Origin: an uncultured Bacilli bacterium
Lineage (GTDB): Bacteria > Bacillota_I > Bacilli_A > RF39 > UBA660
NCBI GenBank assembly: GCA_947627805.1
Contig: CANQXB010000003.1
Coordinates: forward strand, 1-41,398
Length of the DNA: 41,398 bases
Direction of reading: 5' to 3'
Positions 18,552-27,937 of the stretch are shown piece by piece. Under the pieces are notes generated by a model that saw only the letters and a list, made by a program, of their open reading frames with translations, did not search any database and was not told the DNA's origin. Within the stretch, counting starts at the first letter, position 1. The number at the start of each line of letters is the position of its first letter. Both the position numbers and the translations under genes were made by a program.

Positions 18552-19376
18552 ATGCCCGAGATAGCAGAAGTAGAAACAGTTAGAAATGTTTTAAAAGAAA
18601 AAATTTTACATAAAAAGATAAAGAATGTAAATATTTTATATTCTAAAATTATTGAAAGTGATTTAGATGAATTTAAAAATGCTTTAATAGGTAATGAATT
18701 TGAAGATATTTTGCGAAAAGGAAAATGGTTAATATTTGCTCTTAAAGCTCATTATTTATTAAGTCATTTAAGAATGGAAGGTAAATATTTTATTAAAGAT
18801 AGTAAGGAAGAAATAGTTAAACATGAGCATATAATTATTTCATTTGCTGATGGAACGGATTTAAGATATCATGATACGAGAAAATTTGGCCGCATGAAAC
18901 TTATAAAAAAAGAAGATTTAGATAAGACAATTGAGATTACTAAACAAGGAAAAGAACCTTTAGATAAAGAGCTAACAAGTGCTTATTTACTTTCTAAATT
19001 TAAAGGGAAAAAATTACCGATTAAAACGGTTTTACTGGACCAAGAAATTATCAGTGGTTTAGGAAATATTTATGCTAATGAAGTTTTATTTGCTTCTAGG
19101 ATTAATCCTTCCAAAAAAGCTTCTTTAATTACGAAAGAGGAGTGTGAAAAGATAATTGCTTCCTCTAAAAAAATTGTGGAAAAAGCCATTTTAATGGGAG
19201 GAACAACCATTAAAAGTTATACTTCTTCTTTGGGAGTAACCGGTCATTATCAAGATTATTTATGTGTTCATAAAAGAGAAGGACTTCCTTGTCCTGTTTG
19301 TGGTAGTCCCATAAAAAAAATAAAAATTGGGGGAAGAAGTACATATTATTGTGAAAAGTGTCAAAAAGATAGGTGA
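18552..19376 (+). CDS. mutM: Formamidopyrimidine-DNA glycosylase
   Basis: 'MPEIAEVETVRNVL', 'GLGNIYANEVLF', C-terminal zinc finger 'CPVCGSPIKKIKIGGRSTYYCEKCQ'. Confidence 0.95.
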   Translation: MPEIAEVETVRNVLKEKILHKKIKNVNILYSKIIESDLDEFKNALIGNEFEDILRKGKWLIFALKAHYLLSHLRMEGKYFIKDSKEEIVKHEHIIISFADGTDLRYHDTRKFGRMKLIKKEDLDKTIEITKQGKEPLDKELTSAYLLSKFKGKKLPIKTVLLDQEIISGLGNIYANEVLFASRINPSKKASLITKEECEKIIASSKKIVEKAILMGGTTIKSYTSSLGVTGHYQDYLCVHKREGLPCPVCGSPIKKIKIGGRSTYYCEKCQKDR

Positions 19377-20461
19377 TTTTATTGGATAAAATAATTAAAA
19401 ATGTTTTAAAAGTAATTATTGATGCGGGTTTTGAAGCTTATGTAGTTGGGGGTTATACCAGAGACTATTTATTAGGCATTAAATCTAATGATATTGATAT
19501 ATGCACTAATGCTTTACCAAAAGAGCTTCATAAGTTATTTCCGGTAAATAATAATTCTAATGATTATGGTGGTTTTAATTTAAAAATTAAAAATTATAAT
19601 ATCGATATAACAACATATCGTAAAGAAATAAAATATGAAGGAAGAAAACCCACTGAAATAGTCTATTTAAATGATTTAGAAAGTGATTTAAAAAGAAGAG
19701 ATTTTACGATTAATGCGGTTTGTTTAGATTATAATGAAAAAATAATTGATTATTTAGATGGCATTTCCGATATAACTAATCATAAAATCAAAATGATTGG
19801 GAATTGTGAGGCCAAAATTAAAGAAGACCCTTTAAGAATTTTAAGGGCCATTCGTTTTGCCAGTGTTTTAAACTTTGAATTAGATAGTCTTTTAGAAAAA
19901 GAAATAGAAGAAAATTATCAATTAATTTTAACATTATCAAATATTAGAATTAAAGAAGAAATAACTAAAATATTATTAAATAAAAATTATCAAAAAGGTC
20001 TTAATCTTCTTAGAAAATTTCATATTTTAGAGATTCTTAATATTAATTATGATGAGATAAATTATGTCAATGATATAGGAGGAATGTGGGCTCAATTAGA
20101 TTTTTCATTCAACTCTTCATTTACAAAGCAAGAAATAAGAAATATAATAAACATTAGAAACATTTTAGAAAAAGGTGAAATTACTAATCAAATTTTATAT
20201 GAATATGGTTTATATACTTCTCTAGTGGCTGCTGAAATTTTAAATATTAATAAAAATGAAGTTAATGAATTATATGAGAAATTAGATTTAAAAACAGAAA
20301 GAGATTTAGATATTTCTTCGGAAGATATTATGAATGTTTTAAAGATAAAACCTTCTAAAGAATTAAAAGAGATTAAAGAAAAATTAATTACTTTAATTTT
20401 AGAAGGAAAGTTAGAAAATCAAAAAAATTCTTTAATTAATTATTTAAAAGGAAAAGAGTGA
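19373..20461 (+). CDS. cca: CCA tRNA nucleotidyltransferase / poly(A) polymerase family
   Basis: 'YVVGGYTRDYLLGIKSNDIDICTNALP', 'RRDFTINAVCLDY', 'EDPLRILRAIRFAS'. Confidence 0.93.
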   Translation: MILLDKIIKNVLKVIIDAGFEAYVVGGYTRDYLLGIKSNDIDICTNALPKELHKLFPVNNNSNDYGGFNLKIKNYNIDITTYRKEIKYEGRKPTEIVYLNDLESDLKRRDFTINAVCLDYNEKIIDYLDGISDITNHKIKMIGNCEAKIKEDPLRILRAIRFASVLNFELDSLLEKEIEENYQLILTLSNIRIKEEITKILLNKNYQKGLNLLRKFHILEILNINYDEINYVNDIGGMWAQLDFSFNSSFTKQEIRNIINIRNILEKGEITNQILYEYGLYTSLVAAEILNINKNEVNELYEKLDLKTERDLDISSEDIMNVLKIKPSKELKEIKEKLITLILEGKLENQKNSLINYLKGKE

Positions 20462-21102
20462 AATCAAAAATGAGTAATAATAAAAAATTTGTAGTTGAAG
20501 CTAATTTTATTGAAAATGCTGTCCGCTTAAATTTATCATTAAGTGAATTTTTATTATTACTTTATTTTGAAAATGATGATGAAGGGGTTTTTGACTTAGA
20601 AAAAATTAGTCATAAATTAAAAGTTGATAAAAATATTATTATGGAAGCTTTTAATAATTTAATAAGTAAAAAATTAATTGATTTAAAGAATGAAAAAGAT
20701 TTAACAGGAAAAATAATTGATAAAGTATCTTTAAATAGTTTTTATGAAAAATTAAAAGAAAAACAAAAAAAGGAAGAAAAAGATAAATTACAAGAAGATA
20801 TTTTTTCAAAATTTGAAAGGGAATTTGGTCGTCCTTTATCAGGAACGGAATTTGAAATTATTAAAGCATGGATTTCTAAAATGTATAGTGAAGAACTTAT
20901 TTTAAAAGCTTTAGAAGAAGCCGTTTATAATGGTGCAACAAGTATAAGATATATTGATACGATACTTTATGAATGGCATAAAAAAGGCTTTAAAACTAAA
21001 GAAGATGTGGAAAATTATTTTCAAAATAGATATGAAAATAAAAAATTAGAAGAAACAAATATATTAGAGTATAATTGGTTAGAAGATAATGAAGATAAGT
21101 AG
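20458..21102 (+). CDS. dnaD: DnaD-domain replication protein
   Basis: Winged-helix N-terminus and 'FEREFGRPLSGTEFEIIKAWISKMYSEELILKALEEAVYNGATSIRYIDTILYEWHKKG'; adjacent to nth. Confidence 0.92.
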   Translation: MKSKMSNNKKFVVEANFIENAVRLNLSLSEFLLLLYFENDDEGVFDLEKISHKLKVDKNIIMEAFNNLISKKLIDLKNEKDLTGKIIDKVSLNSFYEKLKEKQKKEEKDKLQEDIFSKFEREFGRPLSGTEFEIIKAWISKMYSEELILKALEEAVYNGATSIRYIDTILYEWHKKGFKTKEDVENYFQNRYENKKLEETNILEYNWLEDNEDK

Positions 21103-21709
21103 TGAAGAAATAATTAAAAATTTAGATATTTTAATTCCTAATCCTAAGTGTGAATTAAATTACACTAAAGATTATGAACTTTTAATTGCCACCATTTTAT
21201 CAGCTCAAACAACTGATAAAAGAGTAAATATGGTGACAGAAGATTTATTTAAATATAGTTTAGAAGAATTAGCTAATTTAGACTTAAAGAAATTAGAAAA
21301 TATTATTAAACCTATTGGTACTTATACTAGAAAAGCTGTTTATGTAAAAGAAGTTGCCATAAGACTTTTAAGGGAACAAAACGGAATAGTTCCTAATAAT
21401 AGAAGTTATTTAGAAAGTTTACCAGGGGTGGGAAGAAAAGTGGCTAATGTTGTTCTTTCTAATCTTTTTGATGAACCAGCCATTGCGGTAGATACTCATG
21501 TTGAAAGAGTTTCCAAAAGATTAGGATTAGCTAAAGAAAATGATAATGTTTTAACTGTTGAAAAGAAATTAATGAAAATATTTCCTAAAGATAAATGGAG
21601 TAGATTACATCATCAATTAGTCTTATTTGGTAGATATACTTGTAAAAGTATTAAGCCCAATTGTTCTGAATGTCCTTTCTGTAATAATTGTAAATTTTTT
21701 CAAAAGTAA
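21089..21709 (+). CDS. nth: Endonuclease III
   Basis: 'ILSAQTTDKRVNMVTEDLF', 'LPGVGRKVANVVLSNLFDEPAIAVDTHVERVSKRLGLA', 4Fe-4S cysteines 'CKSIKPNCSECPFCNNC'. Confidence 0.96.
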   Translation: MKISSEEIIKNLDILIPNPKCELNYTKDYELLIATILSAQTTDKRVNMVTEDLFKYSLEELANLDLKKLENIIKPIGTYTRKAVYVKEVAIRLLREQNGIVPNNRSYLESLPGVGRKVANVVLSNLFDEPAIAVDTHVERVSKRLGLAKENDNVLTVEKKLMKIFPKDKWSRLHHQLVLFGRYTCKSIKPNCSECPFCNNCKFFQK

Positions 21710-21710
21710 T

Positions 21711-21741
21711 ATTGTAAATCTGTTACAATTTGTATTAAAAT
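21711..21741 (+). promoter_or_regulatory. Inverted repeat overlapping candidate promoter of the XRE regulator
   Basis: ATTGTAA-ATCTG-TTACAAT (21711-21729) covers TTGTAA (-35-like) and precedes TAAAAT (21736-21741). Confidence 0.5.
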
Positions 21742-21747
21742 TAAATT

Positions 21748-22887
21748 GTGGTGTTTATGATAGATAGTAAATTTGGAAATGTAATTAGTAGTTTAAGGAA
21801 AGAAATGGGGTTGACTCAAAAAGATTTAGCGGACAAATTAGGAATAACTGATAAAGCAATATCCAGATGGGAAACAGGTAAAAGTTATCCAACTTTAGAA
21901 ATGACATATCAAATTAGTAAATTTTTTAATGTTCCTTTTAACGATTTAATGACTGCAAGAGTTAGCGACGATGATGAAAATGATGTAGTAGCCAGTATTA
22001 TTAAAGAATTTAATAAAATGAATAAAAAGAAAACTAGAATATTAAAGATAGCTTTAATAATATCTTTAGTTGTGGCTTTAATAGTAATTGGTGTTTTAAT
22101 ATTTAGTAGTACTTATAATAAATTTAAAGTTTATAATGTTAATATTGAAAATGAAGATTTAAATAGTATTAATGGAACTTATATTGAAACTAATATAAAA
22201 GATACTTTAAATTTAGGGAGTATTTTCTTAAAAAATTATACTTTAAAAGAAAATGATACCATATCTGCTGATATTTATTATGTGGAAAATGATAAAGAGT
22301 ATATTTTACAATCTTTTAATACTTTAAATAATCTTTATTTTAATAGTTATTCTAGTTATATTAAAATCAATAATTTAAGTGATTATTTTGATAAGTTATA
22401 TTTAAGAATAAAAATAATTAATTCTAATAATGAAGTAAAAAAATATAAAGCCAAATTTATTTTTACGGAAGATTTTTCTAATAACAAACTTTATAAAAAT
22501 GAAGAAACCTATATCGATAATGAATATAAACTAATTGATTTAACAGAAGAAGAAATTGTTGATATTTTGATTAAAAATGATTTTGAAAAAATTACTTCAG
22601 TTATGTATACTAAAACAATTAATAAATATAAAGTAGCTTATTTTGTCGACTCTAATAATCTTAAAATTACATATACTGATAATAATTTAAAATATGATTA
22701 TACTTATAGTTTAGAAAACGATATTTTAAAAGTTATTATTAAAGATGAAAATAGTACAGAGATAGAAAATTATCAATATAATAATGCCAATGGTAAAATT
22801 GTTGAATGTATTGCTGGTAAATGTAATAACTATAAAGATATAATGATTTTAATAGATAAATATTTCTTAAATTTATTGGAAAAATAA
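21748..22887 (+). CDS. XRE-family HTH protein with one TM helix and a ~250-aa probable extracytoplasmic domain
   Basis: HTH_3 'ISSLRKEMGLTQKDLADKLGITDKAISRWETGKSYPTLEMTYQISKFFNVPFNDLM'; TM 'ILKIALIISLVVALIVIGVLIF'. Confidence 0.85.
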   Translation: MVFMIDSKFGNVISSLRKEMGLTQKDLADKLGITDKAISRWETGKSYPTLEMTYQISKFFNVPFNDLMTARVSDDDENDVVASIIKEFNKMNKKKTRILKIALIISLVVALIVIGVLIFSSTYNKFKVYNVNIENEDLNSINGTYIETNIKDTLNLGSIFLKNYTLKENDTISADIYYVENDKEYILQSFNTLNNLYFNSYSSYIKINNLSDYFDKLYLRIKIINSNNEVKKYKAKFIFTEDFSNNKLYKNEETYIDNEYKLIDLTEEEIVDILIKNDFEKITSVMYTKTINKYKVAYFVDSNNLKITYTDNNLKYDYTYSLENDILKVIIKDENSTEIENYQYNNANGKIVECIAGKCNNYKDIMILIDKYFLNLLEK

Positions 22888-22984
22888 AAATTCTCGTTTT
22901 GATAGATATTCCTTTCTCGCAAATATAGGTTGTCAAAATTCGCCAAAAATTTTAAAATGAAAGTGGAAAGGAGATAAAAGGGAT

Positions 22985-23827
22985 TTGAAGAACATAAGGT
23001 TTATATTTTTTGCTTTAGTTAGTCTACTTGTTATTTTACCATTATATACACATGCGGAAAATATTACTAACCAAAATGGTGTAGTTATGACAGAAGAAGA
23101 ATACAATAACTTTTTAAAAATTTATACCGAACCATATATAATGACTATGACCCAAGAAAAATATGAAAAAGCTAAAGAATATGATTATTCTAATGTCAAA
23201 ACTGAAACCATATATGTTGAAACTAAATATAATCCGCATTTAGGAATATCATCTGATAAAATTATTAGTAAAGAAGAATACGACAATATTAAACCAGGAT
23301 TAAAACCCAATCTTAGTGATAATGGGGCATATGAAGAAACAACAGCTAAGACATTTTCATTAAGTTTAGTTGGTAGTACTACTTGGAACACAATTATAGC
23401 TACCGCAACTTGGAAAAGCATTCCTTCCACAAGGTCTTTCGATGTCATCGGCTTTAGAGGTTATGATTTTAGATTTAGTGAAGGTTCTCAAAGTGGTACC
23501 CAAGTATACAAAGAAAATGGCACATATAAATATATTAATTATGGATATAATGGTACTAATATTAAAAAATTCGACAATGGTTATGGTATTTCAATGAATA
23601 TTGTTAATAATACAATTTCTTATTTGCAAACAACTACGGAATGTGATGTTACTCCAACAAGTGCCCATCCAACAATATATGCATCATATCAACATGCTGT
23701 AAAAGATATAAGTTTAAGTCAATCACAAAATTATAGTCTTGGACCAGGTCTAGGCAATGTATTTGTTTATCCAAGTAATATAGTTCAATATCTTGATGGA
23801 ATGCAAGGCTTATACTTACAATATTAG
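22985..23827 (+). CDS. Secreted protein of unknown function (280 aa)
   Basis: TTG start after AAAGGAGAT RBS; signal peptide 'MKNIRFIFFALVSLLVILPLYTHAEN'; no recognised domain. Confidence 0.7.
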   Translation: MKNIRFIFFALVSLLVILPLYTHAENITNQNGVVMTEEEYNNFLKIYTEPYIMTMTQEKYEKAKEYDYSNVKTETIYVETKYNPHLGISSDKIISKEEYDNIKPGLKPNLSDNGAYEETTAKTFSLSLVGSTTWNTIIATATWKSIPSTRSFDVIGFRGYDFRFSEGSQSGTQVYKENGTYKYINYGYNGTNIKKFDNGYGISMNIVNNTISYLQTTTECDVTPTSAHPTIYASYQHAVKDISLSQSQNYSLGPGLGNVFVYPSNIVQYLDGMQGLYLQY

Positions 23828-24019
23828 TTTCATAATAGGTTAGACTGCGGAAAGTAAAAAATTAAAAATTATTTCTCAGGTCGTTTTTATTAAATTTCTG
23901 GCGATGTTATTGGTTTTTGCAATATCGCTTAAATAAAAATTAGCAAAAGCCAAAAAATACATAGGAAACATAGACATAGCAAGAAATCTGCTATTCGACA
24001 TTTACTATTTGTATGTGAC

Positions 24020-24058
24020 ACGGGCGTGAATATAAATAATATTCGTGTCCGTTTTTTT
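24020..24058 (+). terminator. Strong terminator hairpin
   Basis: ACGGGCGTGAATAT-AAATA-ATATTCGTGTCCGT (14 pairs incl. G-U wobbles) then TTTTTT. Confidence 0.85.
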
Positions 24059-24109
24059 GCATAAAGTTATTTTTTTCACATAGCATTAAGTAGATAAAGG
24101 AGAGAAGTT

Positions 24110-25588
24110 ATGGAAAAAGAAAATATAATATCTTCGATTGCCAAAAGAGGAAATGGGGAAATATATTTAGGAGTAGTTGGAGCTGTAAGAACTGGTAAAT
24201 CAACTTTTATTAAAAGATTTATTGAAAACTTAGTGGTTCCTAATATTACGGATGATTTTGATAAAAAGAAATGTTTAGATGAAATTCCTCAAAGTGCTGA
24301 AGGTAAAACAATAATGACTACTGAACCTAAATTTGTACCTTCTAATGGGGCCAATATTAAAGTTGATAATTTTGAAACCAGTATTAAACTAGTTGATTGT
24401 GTTGGTTATGTTATTCCGGAAGCCAATGGTTATGAAGATGAAGATGGTAATCCAAGAATGGTTAAAACCCCTTGGTTTCCTGATGCCATTCCTTTTGTTG
24501 AGGCTGCCGAAGTTGGAACCGAAAAAGTTATAAAAGACCATTCGACAATTGGAATAGTTGTAACAACTGATGGTTCTTTTGGAGAAATCAAAAGAGAAAA
24601 CTATATCGAGGCTGAAGAAAAAATAGTAGGAGAATTAAAAGAAATTGGTAAACCTTTTATTGTGGTTTTAAATTCCTCTCATCCTACAAACACCGAAACA
24701 GTTGAACTTTCGCGTTCTTTAAGTGATTCTTATGATGTTCCTGTTATGCCTATTAATGTGGAAGCAATGAACGAAAAAGAAATAATGAGTATTTTAAAAG
24801 AAGCCTTATATGAATTCCCAGTTTTAGATATTTTAGTTAATATGCCTGAATGGGTTCATGTTTTACCAAACAATAATGAAATAAAGAGTCATTATTTAGA
24901 CAAGATTAAAGAAAGTGTTATCAGTGTTTCTAAAGTTAAAGATATTGATTATATAACGAGCCATTTTGAAGATAGTGAATATATCTCTAAAGCCTATATA
25001 AGTGAACTTGATACTGCTAGTGGAACGGTAACGATAAACTTAGAAAGTCCTAATGAATTATATAATGCCACTTTAAAAAATTTAATGGGCGAAAGTGCCA
25101 TGACAAAAGCGGGACTTTTAAAAATCTTTGCTACTTATAAAGAAAATGCAGAAGAAACTAATCTTTTAAAAGGAGCCATTAGACAAGCTAAAACAACGGG
25201 TTATGGAATTGTTTATCCAACTTTAAAAGATATGAAATTAGAAACTCCAGAAATTGTTAAACAAGGAAGTCGTTATGGCGTAAAATTAAAAGCAGTGGCT
25301 TCAAGTATTCATTTACTTAAAGTTGATGTTGAAAGTACTTTTGAACCAATTATCGGTAGTGAAGTCCAAAGTAAAGAACTAATTGATTATCTAATGAAAG
25401 ATTATGAAACTGATCCAAGTAATATTTGGAAAAGTGAAATCTTTGGTCGTAGTTTAGAGGCCATAGTGGGTGAAGGTATTCAAGCTAAACTAAATATGAT
25501 GCCTGAAAATACCCGTTTTAAACTTTCCAATACTGTTACGAAGATAGTTAATAAGGGTTCAAATAACTTAATTGCGATTGTTTTATAA
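24110..25588 (+). CDS. spoIVA: Stage IV sporulation protein A (spore coat morphogenetic ATPase)
   Basis: 'IYLGVVGAVRTGKSTFIKRF', 'PQSAEGKTIMTTEPKFVP', 'LVDCVGYVIPEANGYEDEDGNPRMVKTPW', 'DPSNIWKSEIFGRSLEAIVGEGIQAKLNMMPENTRFKL'; C-terminal 'NLIAIVL'. Confidence 0.97.
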   Translation: MEKENIISSIAKRGNGEIYLGVVGAVRTGKSTFIKRFIENLVVPNITDDFDKKKCLDEIPQSAEGKTIMTTEPKFVPSNGANIKVDNFETSIKLVDCVGYVIPEANGYEDEDGNPRMVKTPWFPDAIPFVEAAEVGTEKVIKDHSTIGIVVTTDGSFGEIKRENYIEAEEKIVGELKEIGKPFIVVLNSSHPTNTETVELSRSLSDSYDVPVMPINVEAMNEKEIMSILKEALYEFPVLDILVNMPEWVHVLPNNNEIKSHYLDKIKESVISVSKVKDIDYITSHFEDSEYISKAYISELDTASGTVTINLESPNELYNATLKNLMGESAMTKAGLLKIFATYKENAEETNLLKGAIRQAKTTGYGIVYPTLKDMKLETPEIVKQGSRYGVKLKAVASSIHLLKVDVESTFEPIIGSEVQSKELIDYLMKDYETDPSNIWKSEIFGRSLEAIVGEGIQAKLNMMPENTRFKLSNTVTKIVNKGSNNLIAIVL

Positions 25589-25623
25589 CCAATTAATGTC
25601 AAAAATAAGTTAATATAAGAGGA

Positions 25624-25649
25624 AAATTGCGATTATATCGCAATTTTTT
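25624..25649 (+). terminator. Terminator after spoIVA
   Basis: AAATTGCGAT-TAT-ATCGCAATTT then TTT. Confidence 0.85.
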
Positions 25650-25757
25650 AATATTTTTTATTGATTTTAAGCCTATTTTTTGTTAATCTTAATATGTGAG
25701 GACAATACGTCCGAAGCAAAAGATAATGTTTAAACGAAAAATGAGGAGGTAAGAAAC

Positions 25758-26030
25758 ATGTCTAAACAAGAATTAGTAGAAATTGTTGCTGAAAAAGCAG
25801 AACTTTCAAAAGCTGCTGCTGCTAGAGCAGTAGATGCTGTATTTGAAGGTGTTACTACTGGACTTAAAAAGGAAGGAAAAGTTACTTTAGTTGGTTTTGG
25901 TACTTTTAGTGCTAAAAGAAGAGCTGCTAGAGAAGGTATTAACCCTCTAACTAAAGAACCTTTAAAAATTCCTGCAAAGACAGTTGCTTCATTTAAAGCA
26001 GGAAGCAAATTAAAAGATGCTTTAAACTAA
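25758..26030 (+). CDS. hup: HU-family DNA-binding protein
   Basis: 'MSKQELVEIVAEKAELSKAAAARAVDAVFEGV', 'LVGFGTFSAKRRAAREGINPLTKEPLKIPAKTVASFKAGSKLKDAL'. Confidence 0.97.
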   Translation: MSKQELVEIVAEKAELSKAAAARAVDAVFEGVTTGLKKEGKVTLVGFGTFSAKRRAAREGINPLTKEPLKIPAKTVASFKAGSKLKDALN

Positions 26031-26054
26031 TAAGTAAAAATTTAGTAAATAAAA

Positions 26055-26078
26055 GGTTAGCAAATGCTAATCTTTTTT
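26055..26078 (+). terminator. Terminator after HU gene
   Basis: GGTTAGCA-AA-TGCTAATC then TTTTTT. Confidence 0.8.
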
Positions 26079-26120
26079 GTTTTTAGGATTGTTTTGGGTT
26101 ATAATATAAATGTGATAGTT

Positions 26121-27143
26121 ATGAAAAATAAAAGAATAATAATTTTAATTGTTAGTTTACTTTTAATGATAATACCATTTTTTCTAAATATATTTACGAT
26201 ATTTAAATTAATATCTTTAATAATAGGTATTATTCTTTTTGATGTTTATTTTATAATAGGTAAAAAAATGAATTTATTTTGGATTATTTATTTACCTATT
26301 TTATTATTAGTATTTACTTATAGTTTAGATTATATGAAAACTTATATTTTAGATGTAAGTCCTATTTATATTTTAGAAAATAAAATTAATAATAAAGTAT
26401 CTATTTATAATAGTTTATTTTATCGTATTTATAAATGTGAAGATAAATACATATTTGATAATGAATATAAAATGAATTTTGCTTGTGATACTAAAGCAAT
26501 TGATAATCTAGATATTAATACCCTTTTAGCGGTACCTAATACCACTTATAAAAAATATAAACATGATTTTATTAAAGTAACGGGTAAAATAAGTAAAATA
26601 GTTGGTAAAAGTAAATTAGAAATGCAAAGTTATATACAAGAATCAAAAGATATAAATGGTTATGTTAAATTTAATGAAGGAAGTAAATTAATAATTTATC
26701 TTAATGAAGAAGAACTGCAAAGTTATAAAATATATGATTATATAACTGTGGTTGGTCTTTTAGATAATTTTAATAAAAAAGATGAAGAATTAACTTTAAT
26801 TAATCCCAAAGTTGAAAAAAATGATTTATATAATAATTTTACTTTAGAGGTAATTGAAAGTAAAAATTGTGAACATGATTTAAAAGAATATACTGATAAA
26901 TTTTATACTTTATGTTTAGATAATGTCTATGTTAATTATGAGGTTGATAAATATGAATTAGCTTATGTGTTAAAAGATGGTAAAATTACGATGGCTGATT
27001 TAATTAAAGATGCCAGTGTTAAAAATGAAAATAATTATCATTTATATGAATTAGAAAAATTTAATATATTAAGTTGCCAAAATGATAAAAATATCTTAAT
27101 GAACAAAGATTTAGAAGGGGATTATTCTTTATGTGAAGAATAG
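26121..27143 (+). CDS. Uncharacterised membrane protein
   Basis: ORF listed from 26064, but that start lies inside the HU terminator; MKNKRIIIL at 26121 more likely. TM segments then a soluble domain. Confidence 0.65.
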   Translation: MKNKRIIILIVSLLLMIIPFFLNIFTIFKLISLIIGIILFDVYFIIGKKMNLFWIIYLPILLLVFTYSLDYMKTYILDVSPIYILENKINNKVSIYNSLFYRIYKCEDKYIFDNEYKMNFACDTKAIDNLDINTLLAVPNTTYKKYKHDFIKVTGKISKIVGKSKLEMQSYIQESKDINGYVKFNEGSKLIIYLNEEELQSYKIYDYITVVGLLDNFNKKDEELTLINPKVEKNDLYNNFTLEVIESKNCEHDLKEYTDKFYTLCLDNVYVNYEVDKYELAYVLKDGKITMADLIKDASVKNENNYHLYELEKFNILSCQNDKNILMNKDLEGDYSLCEE

Positions 27144-27214
27144 TCTTTTTTTTTAAAATTAGTTGACAAAAATAAAATAAACTTTATAATATTTTCCAAG
27201 TAAGGAAGAAGATT

Positions 27215-27910
27215 ATGGAAAAAATTAGTGAAGTTATAAAAAATATTCGTAATTATCAAGATTGTAAAGTAATTATAAAAAATGAAGAATCTTTAAAAAT
27301 TTCGATAATTAATTTTGAAGAATATGAAGGTTATTTAAATATTTATACCGAAAAGTATCAATTTAATAAAAAAGGAAATTTAGTTAATTCAAAAAAGATG
27401 TTCCAATATTCTAATAATCCTGAAGTTTTAGCTAAATTAAATTTATCTGAAGAGTATGTTTTATATCGTTTAATATCTATTGTTGCTTATTTAGTTTCTA
27501 ATTCCCTTTTAAATAAAGATAATATGGCAGTAAAAGCTAAAGAAAAAGAACAATCTGTAAATGGTTATAGAAATGCTAATAATATTTTAAATTATATTAG
27601 TAATATGAGTCATCTTACTAATCAAGATATGACCGAAATTGTTGATATGGATGTTAATGCTTTGGCGGAATTTTTAAGAGAAAAAGCCCAAATTGATTAT
27701 CCTTTTATGGAAAGTTTATACCCTGCCTTACGAACTGAAGAAATAATGACCTCAATTAAAATGAATTTAGATGTTATTAAAAGTATTGAGCAAAGAATTG
27801 AGCATCCTCTAAGTAGAAAAGATCGAGAAGTAGCTATCATGGAATGGAAAGAACTTAGTTATGATGAAAATATCATTGAATTAGTTCCTACTAGAATGTT
27901 TCAAAAATAA
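27215..27910 (+). CDS. Uncharacterised soluble protein (231 aa)
   Basis: RBS AAGGAAGA, coding-like composition, no recognised domain. Confidence 0.65.
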   Translation: MEKISEVIKNIRNYQDCKVIIKNEESLKISIINFEEYEGYLNIYTEKYQFNKKGNLVNSKKMFQYSNNPEVLAKLNLSEEYVLYRLISIVAYLVSNSLLNKDNMAVKAKEKEQSVNGYRNANNILNYISNMSHLTNQDMTEIVDMDVNALAEFLREKAQIDYPFMESLYPALRTEEIMTSIKMNLDVIKSIEQRIEHPLSRKDREVAIMEWKELSYDENIIELVPTRMFQK

Positions 27911-27913
27911 AGC

Positions 27914-27937
27914 CTCATTAATTAAATGAGACTTTTT
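27914..27937 (+). terminator. Terminator between convergent 27215 ORF and uppP
   Basis: CTCATT-AATTA-AATGAG then CTTTTTTT. Confidence 0.75.

Noticed and set aside
23185-23448. 87-aa minus-strand ORF
   Set aside because: Antisense to the secreted-protein gene; no RBS or domain.
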